64,000 bases of DNA from Pseudomonadota bacterium (lineage in GTDB: Bacteria; Pseudomonadota; Alphaproteobacteria; Rhodospirillales; Magnetospirillaceae): NCBI GenBank assembly GCA_021847015.1, contig JAJZVW010000014.1, forward strand, positions 26,705 through 90,704. The letters are read 5' to 3'. The notes below the pieces were generated by a model, which saw only the letters and a list, made by a program, of their open reading frames with translations, was not told the DNA's origin and did no database searches. Of this stretch, positions 7,964 through 19,149 are shown one piece after another. A program made the position numbers and the translations under genes. Position 1 is the stretch's first letter. The number at the start of each line of letters is the position of its first letter.

Positions 7964-9838
7964 TCACTCTTCGTGGGTGAGCTGGCTGCGATCCACCTTG
8001 ACGCCGAACTTGGCGGAAAGGGCGGACAGATACTCGTCGATCAGGTCGCCGCCGATCTGCTTGGACACGCTCTCCCGCGCGGTCTTGACGGCGTCGGCGC
8101 CGGTGGCGGGATCGAAGGGGACGATGCGCGCCAGGCGGGCGACCATCCAACCGTCCTGCGCGGCGGCCACCGCGGTCTGGCCCACGGCCTTGTCGAACAT
8201 TTCCCCGACGATTGCGGGCGGCACGCCGGCCTTGGCCACGGCGTCGCGGGTGAAGGGGTCGGTCGTCCTGGCTTCGCCGCCGACGTCCTTGGCCACCTCG
8301 GCGGCCGTCTTGCCCGAGGCCAGTTCCGCAGCCGCCGCGTCGGCCTTCGCGCGCGCCAACTCGTGGCGCTTTTCCGCCTGCCAGTTCCCCACCACTTCGG
8401 CGCGGATGCTGTCCAGGGGCTTGGGCGCCGGCGGGGTGACCTTGTCCACCCGCAGCATGAAATAGCCGTCCGCGCCGTTCTCGGTAAGCTGGCTTTCGTT
8501 GCCGGGATCGGACTGGAACGCCACTTCCAGGAAGGCCGGGACCTTGGGAAGGCCGGCCATCGGCTTGCCGTCCGGGCCGCGGCCCTTGGCATCGACGGCG
8601 GCGAATTTGGCGATCTGGAGATTGAAGCGCTGCGCCGCCTCCTCCAGCGACGCCCCGCCGCCCAGCGCGTCGTCCACCTTGTTGGACAGGTCGGTGAGCA
8701 GGTCGCCCGCCTTTTCACTGCGGATGTCCTGCACCAACTGGTCGCGCACCTCGGCGAGGGCGCGCGTGTGGCCGGGGGTGATTCCGGTCACCTTGACGAT
8801 GTGCCAGCCGAGCGACGTCTTGACCGGCCCCGCGACGGTGCCGGGCTTCTGGGCGAACACGGAATCGCCCAAGCCCTCGGGCAGGTCGGCCTTCTCGACG
8901 TTGCCGAGATCGACGACGTGGCCGCCCACGGCGGCGGCGATGGCGGGAAGGTCCTTGCCCTGCTTGACCAGGGCGGCCGCCTTGTCGGCCGAGGCGGCGT
9001 CGGGCGCCACCACCTGGCTGACCTGCCGGCGCTCGGGAATGATGAACTCGGCGCTGCGCTGGTCGTACTCGTCCCGGATCATGGCGTCGGTGACCTGGAT
9101 CTGCCCATCGACGTCGGCGGGACGCAGCAGCAGCACGGTGACCGCGCGGTATTCGGGCGCCATGAAGTGGCGGGTGTTGGCCTTGTAATAGGCGTCAAGG
9201 GTGGCCGCGTCCGGCGGGGCGGGCAGGGCGATGGAAGCGTCCTTGACCAGCACGGTGTCGGCGATGCGGCGTTCCTGCCGGTGCGCCACCAAAGGATCGA
9301 CCAGGACGGCCGGGGCGGCGACGCCGCCGGCCAGGGCGTTGGACAACTGGCCGCGGATCATGTCGGCCCGCTGCAAATGCACGAACGCCTTCTCGGTCAG
9401 GCCGGCGCGGGCCAGCGCCATTTCCAGCCGCTGGCGATCGAACTCGCCCTTCGCGTTGCGCAGGTCGGGGGCGGCCGCGATCTTGCGGAGAATGATCTGG
9501 TCGGACGCCGTCAGGCCGAGGTCGGCGCCGGCCTGGTCCACCAGGGTGCGGTTGACGATGGTCCGGATCGTCTGGTCCATGATGCCCAGCTTGCGCGCAT
9601 CCTCGGTGGTCAGCTTGCCGCCGAACAGCGGTTGGAGCCGTTCCACATCGCGCTTGAACTCGGCGTTGACGTCGGACGCCGCCAGGGAGACGCCGCCCAC
9701 CTGGATGGCGGGGGCGGTGCCGAAGATGCCGCGCCGGACCACGTCGCCGATGCCCCAGGACAGGAACCCGAGGGCGAGAATCGCGAAGAACAGTTTGGCG
9801 ATCCAGGTCTTGGCGAATGTGCGGAAGGATTCGAGCAT
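7964..9838 (-). CDS. PpiD-like membrane-anchored peptidyl-prolyl isomerase / periplasmic chaperone
   Basis: Protein of 624 aa with a short cytoplasmic N-terminus, one membrane anchor (about residues 14-32, LFFAILALGFLSWGIGDVV), then a SurA-N/PpiD chaperone region and a parvulin-like domain around residues 255-375, ending VAGPVKTSLGWHIVKVTGI. PpiD-type proteins help fold exported proteins at the Sec translocon. Start ATG 9838 is chosen because the anchor begins directly after it. It heads a two-gene unit with trpE, an arrangement frequent in alphaproteobacteria. Confidence 0.9.
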   Translation of the reverse strand: MLESFRTFAKTWIAKLFFAILALGFLSWGIGDVVRRGIFGTAPAIQVGGVSLAASDVNAEFKRDVERLQPLFGGKLTTEDARKLGIMDQTIRTIVNRTLVDQAGADLGLTASDQIILRKIAAAPDLRNAKGEFDRQRLEMALARAGLTEKAFVHLQRADMIRGQLSNALAGGVAAPAVLVDPLVAHRQERRIADTVLVKDASIALPAPPDAATLDAYYKANTRHFMAPEYRAVTVLLLRPADVDGQIQVTDAMIRDEYDQRSAEFIIPERRQVSQVVAPDAASADKAAALVKQGKDLPAIAAAVGGHVVDLGNVEKADLPEGLGDSVFAQKPGTVAGPVKTSLGWHIVKVTGITPGHTRALAEVRDQLVQDIRSEKAGDLLTDLSNKVDDALGGGASLEEAAQRFNLQIAKFAAVDAKGRGPDGKPMAGLPKVPAFLEVAFQSDPGNESQLTENGADGYFMLRVDKVTPPAPKPLDSIRAEVVGNWQAEKRHELARAKADAAAAELASGKTAAEVAKDVGGEARTTDPFTRDAVAKAGVPPAIVGEMFDKAVGQTAVAAAQDGWMVARLARIVPFDPATGADAVKTARESVSKQIGGDLIDEYLSALSAKFGVKVDRSQLTHEE

Positions 9839-10039
9839 CGTCGATGGAGCCGTCGCCGGGGGATAAGGACCTTGGCCGCGCGTCTCAAGAGACCGCGGCG
9901 GCCGGAGGTGTCGCGCATAATAAGGATGCCGGTCCGGGCCCGCAACCAATGAATCCGGGGGGCGGCGGGGCGCCCTTGCCATAATTATACGTATGGGAGT
10001 GTGGAAATCTCCTTGCGCGCGCCCCCCCAATCCGGGTTA

Positions 10040-10069
10040 TATAATAGTGATTTGAAGGTATTAACCTTC
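10040..10069 (+). promoter_or_regulatory. Candidate promoter -10 box and operator dyad of the sulfur operon
   Basis: A perfect TATAAT lies at 10040-10045 in an AT-rich pocket, and a perfect inverted repeat GAAGGT-ATTA-ACCTTC occupies 10054-10069, about where transcription would begin. The first gene starts at 10116. A good -35 box at 17 bp is not visible, so activator dependence or a non-standard spacer is possible. The regulator is unknown. Confidence 0.45.
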
Positions 10070-10115
10070 TCTAATGTTCCCCAACGAAAAGACCACAACG
10101 CGAGGAAACGCGCTC

Positions 10116-10517
10116 ATGGCTTCCAAGCCCCTCTTCATCATGCTGTGCTCGGACGAGCACGAAAAGATACAGCTCGCGGCGATGGTCGCCTCGGTGGCGG
10201 CGGTTTCCGACCGGCCCGTGCAGGTCTTCGTGACCATGAACGCCATCCTGGCGTTCCGGCGCGGGGCGACCCCGGCCGAACGCTATCACGGCGGGCATTT
10301 CCACGAGAAGTTCATGACCGCGAAGGTCCCCGACGCCATCGAACTGTTCGAGCACGGCAAGATGCTGGGCGACATGAAGATGTGGGCCTGTTCCATGGTT
10401 CTCGATCTGCATCATTGGGAGGCGGACAAGGACCTGACCGAAGGGCTGTTCGACGGCGCCGCGGGGTTGACGGTCTTCCTCGCCGACGCCGAAGAGGGCG
10501 AACTCATCACCATCTGA
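10116..10517 (+). CDS. DsrE-family (DsrE2-like) sulfur carrier protein
   Basis: Protein of 133 aa beginning MASKPLFIMLCSDEHEKIQ. DsrE/DsrF-like fold: an N-terminal beta-alpha unit with Cys11, an AFRRG segment, and the conserved WACSMVLDL with Cys92, the expected persulfide-carrying cysteine of DsrE2-type proteins. It lacks the membrane helices of some DsrE2 members. Start ATG 10116 follows CGAGGAAACG. The tusA-like gene starts 39 bp downstream, then a sulfide:quinone oxidoreductase-like gene, so a role in cytoplasmic sulfane-sulfur transfer is likely. Partners are inferred from context only. Confidence 0.85.
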   Translation: MASKPLFIMLCSDEHEKIQLAAMVASVAAVSDRPVQVFVTMNAILAFRRGATPAERYHGGHFHEKFMTAKVPDAIELFEHGKMLGDMKMWACSMVLDLHHWEADKDLTEGLFDGAAGLTVFLADAEEGELITI

Positions 10518-10556
10518 AAACAACAAGACTAACCAGAGTAAGAAGGAAAATACGCT

Positions 10557-10787
10557 ATGGCCGAACGCCAGACCATCGACGCCCGCGGCGCCTTTTGCCC
10601 CGGCCCCCTGATGGAACTCATCGCCGCCCTGAAGCTCGCCCAGATCGGCGACGAGATCGAGGTGCTGTCGTCCGATAAAGGTTCCGTCAACGACATTCCG
10701 GCCTGGGTGACCAAGGTCGGCCACGCGAATGTCGGCACGACCGAGAAGGACGGCTATTGGAGCGTGGTCGTCAAGAAGGCGAAGTAG
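10557..10787 (+). CDS. TusA-like sulfurtransferase
   Basis: Protein of 76 aa with the family signature IDARGAFCPGPLMELIAAL: the active-site Cys14 in the CPxP motif and the beta-alpha-beta-alpha-beta-beta size of TusA. These proteins relay persulfide sulfur between donors and acceptors. The pairing with DsrE- and SQR-like genes points to oxidation or detoxification of reduced sulfur rather than tRNA thiolation. It is preceded by AAGAAGGAAAATACGCT. Confidence 0.9.
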   Translation: MAERQTIDARGAFCPGPLMELIAALKLAQIGDEIEVLSSDKGSVNDIPAWVTKVGHANVGTTEKDGYWSVVVKKAK

Positions 10788-10872
10788 CGCCGGGCCGCCG
10801 GGGGCCCGGACGGGCCCCCGATGGCCGCGCCGGATGGCCAACAGGAATTCCAAACGTGAGGGAGGGTTTGTA

Positions 10873-12012
10873 ATGTCCAAGACGATACTGATCGTTGGTG
10901 GCGGCCTTGCCGGCACCATCGTCGCCAATGGCCTCTGCCGTCAGCTCGGGTCCGAGCTGCGCACCGGTGCGGTCAACATCACGATGCTCGGGACGACCGA
11001 AACCCACATGTACCAGCCGGGCCTGCTGTACGTCCCGTTCGGCAAGATCCGCGAGGCCGAGCTGTTCCGCGAGCAGCGCAAGGTGCTCGACCGCCGCGTC
11101 AACTTTTTCGTCGATCCCGCCAAGCACATCGACGTCGAAAAGAATCAGGTCGCGACCGAGCACGGCCGCACCATCAAGTACGATTATCTGGTGCTGGCGA
11201 CCGGCTCGCGCATCATGCCGCAGAACATCCCCGGCATGAAGGAGGCGGGCCACTGGTTCTATGACCTGGACGGCGCCCGCAAGCTGCGCGACGCCATCAG
11301 CAACTTCCAGGGCGGCAAGATCATCGTCAACGTCAACGCCCCCCACAAGTGCCCGGTGGCTCCGCTGGAAGTCACCTTGATGATGCACGAATACCTCAAG
11401 GCCCACGGCCTGTGGGAAAAGAGCGAGATCACCTATACCTACCCGATCGGCCGCCTGCACGCCCTGGAGCCGGTGGCGCACTGGGCCAAGCCGGAATTCG
11501 ACCGTATCGGCATCAAGTACGAGACCTTCTTCAACACGGAATCGGTCGATCCCGAGAAAAAGACCATCAAGTCGATGGAAGGCGTCGAGCTGCCCTTCGA
11601 CCTGCTCATCACCATCCCGCCGCATGCCGGCGCCGAGGTGATCGACGCTTCGGGCCTGGGCAAGGGCGGCTGGGTGCCGACCAATCCCAAGACCCTGCAC
11701 CGGGACGGTTCGACCAACGTGTTCGTCTGCGGCGACACCACCAACATCCCGATCTCGAAGGCCGGATCGACCGCCCATTTCGAGGCCGACGTGCTGATCG
11801 ACAACCTGGTGTCGCTGGTCACCGAGGGCCGTTTCGCCCGCGACTACGACGGCAAGGTGTTCTGCTTCATCGAGACCGGCCTCAACTCGGGGACCTACGT
11901 GTGGTTCAACTACACCACCCCGCCCAATCCCGGCCCGCCGTCGCAGATGATCCACTGGTTCAAGCTGGCCTACAACCGACTCTACTGGTTGTCCGCGCGC
12001 GGCCTGCTGTAA
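10873..12012 (+). CDS. Sulfide:quinone oxidoreductase-like FAD-dependent oxidoreductase
   Basis: Protein of 379 aa with the FAD-binding GGGLAG at residues 9-14, the second dinucleotide block ATGSR (109-113), and a C-terminal FVCGDTTN loop. It aligns with the SQR / flavocytochrome c family: HKCPVAPLE places Cys160 where SQR has a redox cysteine, and Cys331 (VFCFIETG) sits where SQR has its last one. The third SQR cysteine (near residue 128) is absent. It probably oxidises sulfide or a persulfide and passes electrons to quinone at the membrane. Start ATG 10873 follows GGGAGGGTTTGTA. DUF1641 follows after 13 bp. Confidence 0.85.
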   Translation: MSKTILIVGGGLAGTIVANGLCRQLGSELRTGAVNITMLGTTETHMYQPGLLYVPFGKIREAELFREQRKVLDRRVNFFVDPAKHIDVEKNQVATEHGRTIKYDYLVLATGSRIMPQNIPGMKEAGHWFYDLDGARKLRDAISNFQGGKIIVNVNAPHKCPVAPLEVTLMMHEYLKAHGLWEKSEITYTYPIGRLHALEPVAHWAKPEFDRIGIKYETFFNTESVDPEKKTIKSMEGVELPFDLLITIPPHAGAEVIDASGLGKGGWVPTNPKTLHRDGSTNVFVCGDTTNIPISKAGSTAHFEADVLIDNLVSLVTEGRFARDYDGKVFCFIETGLNSGTYVWFNYTTPPNPGPPSQMIHWFKLAYNRLYWLSARGLL

Positions 12013-12025
12013 GGGGGAGGCGTTC

Positions 12026-12562
12026 ATGACCGAGATTCCTCGCCTCAACGTCGACGAACTCGCCCGCCTGGGCGAGGGCGCGACGCAAGCCATGACCGAT
12101 TCCATGATCGAGCGCCTCGCCAGCACCGCCGGCAACGCGCTTGAGATCGTGGACAAGCTCAACGAGCCGGACGTCCGGGAGGCGCTGTCCACCCTGCTCG
12201 GCGCGCTGGGCAACATGCAGCGCACCGGCGTGCTCCAGACGCTGATCGACGCCATCTACATGATCCACGCGGCCCGCTCGGCCGCCACGGATTCCATGGT
12301 GGACCGGGTGTTCAGCTTCATCGAGCACATGGCCAACAACCTCGGCACCGAGGACCTGGCCACCCTGGCCCACGAGGCCAAGGGCGCCATGACCGACGCC
12401 GTGGACCAATGCGGCATCCCCGGAGCCAGCGGTGGGCTTTTCGGCACGCTGCGCATGCTGTCGAAGCCGGAGACGCAGGAAGCCATGCGCTTCATGCTTG
12501 CCTTCTCCTGCTCGCTCCGCAAGCGCGTCGTGGTGCTGGGCAAGGGCGCTCACTCCGGCTGA
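12026..12562 (+). CDS. DUF1641 domain protein
   Basis: Protein of 178 aa, strongly helical and without signal peptide or clear membrane segment. The region around residues 90-170 (DRVFSFIEHMANNLGTEDL ... SGGLFGTLRMLSKPETQEAMRFML) matches DUF1641, a family commonly encoded beside SQR-like flavoproteins. The biochemical role is unknown; an accessory or anchoring role for the oxidoreductase is inferred from genomic pairing. It is the last gene of the sulfur operon, with a hairpin terminator 30 bp later. Confidence 0.85.
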   Translation: MTEIPRLNVDELARLGEGATQAMTDSMIERLASTAGNALEIVDKLNEPDVREALSTLLGALGNMQRTGVLQTLIDAIYMIHAARSAATDSMVDRVFSFIEHMANNLGTEDLATLAHEAKGAMTDAVDQCGIPGASGGLFGTLRMLSKPETQEAMRFMLAFSCSLRKRVVVLGKGAHSG

Positions 12563-12591
12563 ACGGAGCGCGTCCGGAAGCGATCCTCATG

Positions 12592-12622
12592 GGGCGGGCC
12601 GGCGACGGCCCGCCCATTTTCT
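12592..12622 (+). terminator. Rho-independent terminator of the sulfur operon
   Basis: Perfect 9-bp stem GGGCGGGCC / GGCCCGCCC (12592-12600 and 12607-12615) with a 6-nt loop, followed by ATTTTCTT. It lies just after the DUF1641 stop. Confidence 0.85.
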
Positions 12623-12674
12623 TGATATTTCCGTTGCCATTCGTGGCAAAGGGGCGTGAAAGGTTCCTGCGCGC

Positions 12675-12812
12675 CGGTTCTCATTATGCATTTTTCGCTG
12701 TCATCCCGAGCCGACGGCGAGGGATCTTTCCGGCACTTTCGCGTGAAAGATCCCTCAGTCGCTCCGCTCCCTCGGGATGACAACATGCCCTGATGCCGCA
12801 TAATGAGAACCG
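12675..12812. repeat. MITE-like palindromic element, family B copy 1 (138 bp)
   Basis: Bounded by 15-bp perfect terminal inverted repeats CGGTTCTCATTATGC (12675-12689) and its complement (12798-12812). Inside is a long hairpin: GTCATCCCGAG and GAGGGATCTTTC on the left pair with GAAAGATCCCTC and CTCGGGATGAC on the right. Very similar copies are at 31012, 39045 and 43322. It has no coding capacity. Confidence 0.9.
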
Positions 12813-12820
12813 CTGATGAA

Positions 12821-12858
12821 TGATCCCTCCACTCGCTCACGCTCGGTCGGGATGACAT
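12821..12858. repeat. Solo right half of a family B core
   Basis: The segment reads GATCCCTCCACTCGCTCACG then CTCGGTCGGGATGACA, matching the right half of the family B hairpin without terminal repeats. It lies immediately beside the full copy and upstream of tpiA. With the terminator and copy 1 it fills the 393-bp gap between DUF1641 and tpiA. Confidence 0.55.
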
Positions 12859-12955
12859 TATGAGCGAGGGCGCATAACGACAACCGCAGCCCCGCTCGCC
12901 CTGGCTCGGCCGGGATGGTATGAACAGAACACTTCGGACAGACGGGAGGAAAATG

Positions 12956-13717
12956 ATGAGCACGAGACGGCCGCTGATCGCCGGCAATTGGAAGATGAAC
13001 GGGCTGCGGGCCGACGGCCTGGCGCTGGCGGAGGGCGTGGTGGCGCGGCGCAAGGCCGAGCGGGGCATTCCCTGCGACGTGCTGGTGTGCCCCCCGTTCA
13101 CCCTGATCGCCGACGTGGCCCGGATCGCAGCCGGCTCGGACGTGGCGGTGGGCGGCCAGGACTGCCACGCCAAGGTGTCGGGGGCCCATACCGGCGACAC
13201 CGCCGCCGCCATGCTCAAGGACGCGGGATGCGGCTATGCGATCGTCGGCCATTCGGAACGCCGCGCCGACCACGGCGAGACCGACGCGGTGGTCAAGGCC
13301 AAGGCCGCAGCGGCCCATCAGGCCGGGCTGGTGGCGATCGTCTGCGTCGGCGAGACGCTGGCCCAGCGCGACGCCGGTCAGACCATGGACGTCAACCGCA
13401 CCCAGTTGCGGGGCTCGCTGCCGGACGGCGCCAACGCCGCCAACACCGTCATCGCCTACGAGCCGGTGTGGGCGATCGGCACCGGGCGCGTGGCCACGCC
13501 GGAACAGGCCCAGGAGGTTCACGCCGTCATCCGCGCCGAGCTGGCGGCCCGGCTGGGGGCGGCGGAGGCGGACGCCATGCGCATCCTCTATGGCGGCTCG
13601 ATGAAGCCGGACAACGCCAAGGCGCTGCTGGCGCTGCCCGACGTGGACGGCGGCCTGATCGGCGGCGCCTCGCTGAAGGCCGAGGATTTCTGGGCCATCG
13701 CCAAAGCCTGCGGCTGA
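12956..13717 (+). CDS. tpiA: Triosephosphate isomerase
   Basis: Protein of 253 aa interconverting dihydroxyacetone phosphate and glyceraldehyde 3-phosphate. Conserved blocks: N-terminal [12 protein letters not shown] with the catalytic Asn and Lys, [10 protein letters not shown] with the catalytic His, [13 protein letters not shown] with the catalytic Glu, and the phosphate loop LYGGSM. Two ATGs stand in tandem (12953 and 12956); the second gives better spacing to GGGAGGA. The length is normal. It begins the central-metabolism block with secG, pyrG, kdsA and eno. Confidence 0.96.
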   Translation: MSTRRPLIAGNWKMNGLRADGLALAEGVVARRKAERGIPCDVLVCPPFTLIADVARIAAGSDVAVGGQDCHAKVSGAHTGDTAAAMLKDAGCGYAIVGHSERRADHGETDAVVKAKAAAAHQAGLVAIVCVGETLAQRDAGQTMDVNRTQLRGSLPDGANAANTVIAYEPVWAIGTGRVATPEQAQEVHAVIRAELAARLGAAEADAMRILYGGSMKPDNAKALLALPDVDGGLIGGASLKAEDFWAIAKACG

Positions 13718-13737
13718 CGTCCGGGCGGTGCCGCCGT

Positions 13738-13777
13738 CGAGGGGTCTTTGCCGCGGATGCCGCGGAAAGATCCCTCG
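13738..13777. repeat. Hairpin after tpiA related to the palindromic families
   Basis: Imperfect inverted repeat: GAGGGGTCTTTGCCGCGG and CCGCGGAAAGATCCCTC separated by about 3 nt. The outer GAGGG-TCTTT / AAAGATCCCTC is the inner stem of family B. There is no T-run. It may terminate or attenuate transcription between tpiA and secG. The rest of 13718-13961 shows nothing else. Confidence 0.6.
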
Positions 13778-13961
13778 GCCCGGCCCGGGAAGACGCGAAA
13801 AATGCCGGGCGCCGTCGACAAGGACGGGGGCGGATGCCAAGCCCAACACTTTGTGCTAGCCATCGGCGGCGCAGGGGACTAAAAAGCGGTCGAACGCAGT
13901 CCGACGTCCCGGAACTCCCGCCAGGGAGACCATCCCGGGGGCCAAATTTTCGGTGTCGCCC

Positions 13962-14309
13962 ATGGATTTGTTTCCGATCATCCTGGTGATCCATCTCCTG
14001 CTCGCCGTCGCTCTGGTCGGCGTGGTGCTGCTGCAACGTTCCGAAGGCGGCGCCCTCGGGATCGGCGGCGGCGGCGGCAACGTGCTGAGCGGGCGCGCCG
14101 CGGGCAACCTTTTGACCCGGACCACGGGCATCCTGGCCGGGGCGTTTTTCGTGACCAGCCTTGGGCTGGCCATGATCGCCAATTCGCGGAACAGCGGCAG
14201 TTCGGTCTTCGACCACATGCCGGTCCCGGCGCCGACCGCGCCCGCGCCCGCGGGGCAGCCCGCGCCGCCGGCGGCGCCGGCCGGGCCGAGCGCGCCGCTC
14301 GCGCACTAA
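13962..14309 (+). CDS. secG: Preprotein translocase subunit SecG
   Basis: Protein of 115 aa with two membrane segments (about residues 3-22 and 51-71) flanking the family signature VVLLQRSEGGALGIGGGGGN, then an Ala/Pro-rich cytoplasmic tail, usual in alphaproteobacterial SecG. It is an accessory subunit of the SecYEG channel in the inner membrane. ATG 13962 is chosen; an in-frame GTG three codons earlier is also possible. No clear ribosome site is seen for either. Confidence 0.93.
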   Translation: MDLFPIILVIHLLLAVALVGVVLLQRSEGGALGIGGGGGNVLSGRAAGNLLTRTTGILAGAFFVTSLGLAMIANSRNSGSSVFDHMPVPAPTAPAPAGQPAPPAAPAGPSAPLAH

Positions 14310-16025
<1,716 letters not shown>

Positions 16026-16032
16026 GACGGGG

Positions 16033-16878
16033 ATGCCGACTCCGCATCACGTCGCCGTCGGGCCGCTCACCCTGGGCAACGACCTGCCGCTGGCGCTCAT
16101 CGCCGGGCCCTGCCAGATGGAGAGCCGGGACCATGCCCTGGAATGCGCCGCCGCGCTGAAGGAGATGGCGGCCCATGCCGGGCTGCCGCTGATCTTCAAG
16201 GCCTCCTTCGACAAGGCCAACCGCACCAGCCTGGGCGGAAAGCGGGGCGTGGGCATGGCGGCGGCGCTGCCGGTGTTCGCCGAAATCCGCGAGCGGCTGG
16301 GCATCCCCGTGCTGACCGACATTCACGGCGAAGACCAGTGCGCCCCGGTGGCCGAGGCGGTGGACGTCCTCCAGATCCCCGCCTTCCTGTGCCGCCAGAC
16401 GGATTTGTTGCTGGCGGCGGGACGCACCGGGGCGGCGATCAACGTCAAGAAGGGCCAGTTCCTGGCCCCGTGGGACATGGCCAACGTCGCCGCCAAGGTG
16501 GAAAGCACCGGCAACAGCCGCATCCTGCTGACCGAACGCGGCGTGTCGTTCGGCTACAACGCGCTGGTGGCGGACATGCGCGCGCTGCCCATCATGGCGC
16601 GCACCGGCTGGCCGGTGGTGATGGACGCCACCCACGCGGTCCAGGCGCCGGGCGGGCAGGGGGGCTCGTCGGGGGGCGACCGCCGCTTCGCCCCGGTGCT
16701 GGCCCGCGCCGCCGTCGCCGTGGGCGTGGCCGGGGTGTTCATCGAGACCCATCCCGACCCCGATCGTGCGCCGTCGGACGGCCCCAACATGATCGCGCTT
16801 GGCGACATGCCCGCCCTGATGGCGGTCCTGGCGAGCCTGGACCGGATCGCCAAGGGCAATCCCGTTTTGATCGACTGA
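16033..16878 (+). CDS. kdsA: 3-deoxy-8-phosphooctulonate synthase (KDO-8-P synthase)
   Basis: Protein of 281 aa condensing arabinose 5-phosphate with phosphoenolpyruvate for the lipopolysaccharide core sugar KDO. Signatures: LIAGPCQMES near the N-terminus, FKASFDKANRTS, DIHGEDQ, VLQIPAFLCRQTDLLLAAGRT, KKGQFLAPWDM, and the C-terminal IETHPDPDRAPSDGPNM. ATG 16033 is chosen over a longer in-frame start because it follows the pyrG stop by 7 bp and fits family length. It confirms a Gram-negative envelope. Confidence 0.96.
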   Translation: MPTPHHVAVGPLTLGNDLPLALIAGPCQMESRDHALECAAALKEMAAHAGLPLIFKASFDKANRTSLGGKRGVGMAAALPVFAEIRERLGIPVLTDIHGEDQCAPVAEAVDVLQIPAFLCRQTDLLLAAGRTGAAINVKKGQFLAPWDMANVAAKVESTGNSRILLTERGVSFGYNALVADMRALPIMARTGWPVVMDATHAVQAPGGQGGSSGGDRRFAPVLARAAVAVGVAGVFIETHPDPDRAPSDGPNMIALGDMPALMAVLASLDRIAKGNPVLID

Positions 16879-18192
<1,314 letters not shown>

Positions 18193-18202
18193 CCGCCCAT
18201 GC

Positions 18203-18223
18203 GGGGGAGGCCAGGCCTCCCCC
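18203..18223 (+). terminator. Hairpin after eno
   Basis: Perfect inverted repeat GGGGGAGGCC-A-GGCCTCCCCC 11 bp after the eno stop. It is GC-only and lacks a downstream T-run, so termination may need Rho or the adjacent element. Confidence 0.6.
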
Positions 18224-18381
18224 CAGGGCTGTTCAGTGCTCGGCTCGTGACGTGCCCCTCATTGTCATTCCGAGCCGAAGGCGGGGAATCTTTCAGGCAC
18301 TGTCGCGTGAACGATCCCTCCGCTCGCTGGCGCTCGGTCGGGATGACATCGGCGGGTGAAAACGAGCACTGAACAGCCCTG
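18224..18381. repeat. Family B-like palindrome bracketed by a 19-bp inverted repeat
   Basis: A perfect 19-bp inverted repeat, CAGGGCTGTTCAGTGCTCG (18224-18242) and its complement (18363-18381), encloses a family B-like core: TGTCATTCCGAGCCGAAGGC ... GATCCCTCC ... GGTCGGGATGACA. The brackets differ from the family B terminal repeats, so the core sits in a different outer frame. It occupies the first half of the eno-ftsB gap. Confidence 0.85.
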
Positions 18382-18559
18382 GCCCTCCCCCGGTGTCCGG
18401 CAACGGCGCCGGTTCCGCGCCGATCAATATGTTGCGGCCTGTCTTGTCTTGTGTCGCCATCCGTTGTGTTTGTGAGAAAACGCAAAGAAAGACGGCGGTG
18501 CGAATGGCCAATACTTGTTGACGACAAAAATACGCTTGTGATTACATGGCGGAATGCTC

Positions 18560-18865
18560 ATGGATTTCCGCCATCGCTTACGCCATGTGGTGGGCCCCCT
18601 GATCGGGCTCAGCGCCGTGGTGTATTTCGTTTATCATACCCTGGAAGGCGATCGCGGCGTGCTGGCGTGGATGCGCCTGCGCGGCCAGATCGCCCAGGCC
18701 GAGGCCAAGCTCGCCACGGTCTCCGCCGAACGGCAGCAATTGGAACACAAGGTGCTCCTGCTCCGCCCCGACCATCTCGATCCCGATATGCTCGAAGAGC
18801 GGGCGCGGATCATGCTCGACATGGGGCATGACGACGAGGTGGTGGTGTTCGACCGCAAGAAATAG
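18560..18865 (+). CDS. ftsB: Cell-division protein FtsB/DivIC-like (septum formation initiator)
   Basis: Protein of 101 aa with one membrane segment (about residues 10-28, VVGPLIGLSAVVYFVYHTL) and then a coiled coil (RGQIAQAEAKLATVSAERQQLEHKVLLL) followed by the conserved DPDMLEERARIMLDMGHDDEVVVF. It is an FtsB-type bitopic septal protein expected to pair with FtsL and FtsQ. ATG 18560 is 6 bp after GGCGGA; an ATG two codons earlier is possible. The eno-ftsB-pdhA order is usual in alphaproteobacteria. A TTGACG at 18518-18523 suggests a promoter very close to the start. Confidence 0.9.
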   Translation: MDFRHRLRHVVGPLIGLSAVVYFVYHTLEGDRGVLAWMRLRGQIAQAEAKLATVSAERQQLEHKVLLLRPDHLDPDMLEERARIMLDMGHDDEVVVFDRKK

Positions 18866-19019
18866 TCCCGGTAATCATCCCGCCTGTCCCCACCCATTCC
18901 CACTGGCCAATCCCCGTCCCACCTCCGACATACGGTTCAGCCATTCCCGGTCTATGTCCTTGGCGGGGTGGACGGCGTTCGTCGGCGGGGTCATGATCCG
19001 CGCCACGGCACCGATGCGA

Positions 19020-19038
19020 TTAACCGATATTCGGTTAA
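19020..19038 (+). promoter_or_regulatory. Candidate operator dyad upstream of pdhA
   Basis: Perfect inverted repeat TTAACCGA-TAT-TCGGTTAA in an AT-rich stretch 112 bp before the pdhA start. A bound regulator is likely but unidentified. The 284-bp gap from 18866 to 19149 has no other feature beyond a weak AAGGA/TCCTT hairpin near 19073. Confidence 0.5.
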
Positions 19039-19149
19039 CTGTCATTATTGCGTTGCAAAACAGGGATTTCCAAGGACGAGTTCCTTGAAAATTAGGGTAG
19101 TTGGGGTTACCCATTCGTGGTGCCACAAGCCAAGCCCCCGGGAGGAAGT

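Noticed and set aside
12675..12812. Simple rho-independent terminator
   Set aside because: Long multi-stem structure with terminal inverted repeats and near-identical dispersed copies; no T-run. A repeat element is the better description.
18866..19149. tRNA or riboswitch in the ftsB-pdhA gap
   Set aside because: No cloverleaf or conserved aptamer core could be drawn; only the TTAACCGA dyad is clear.
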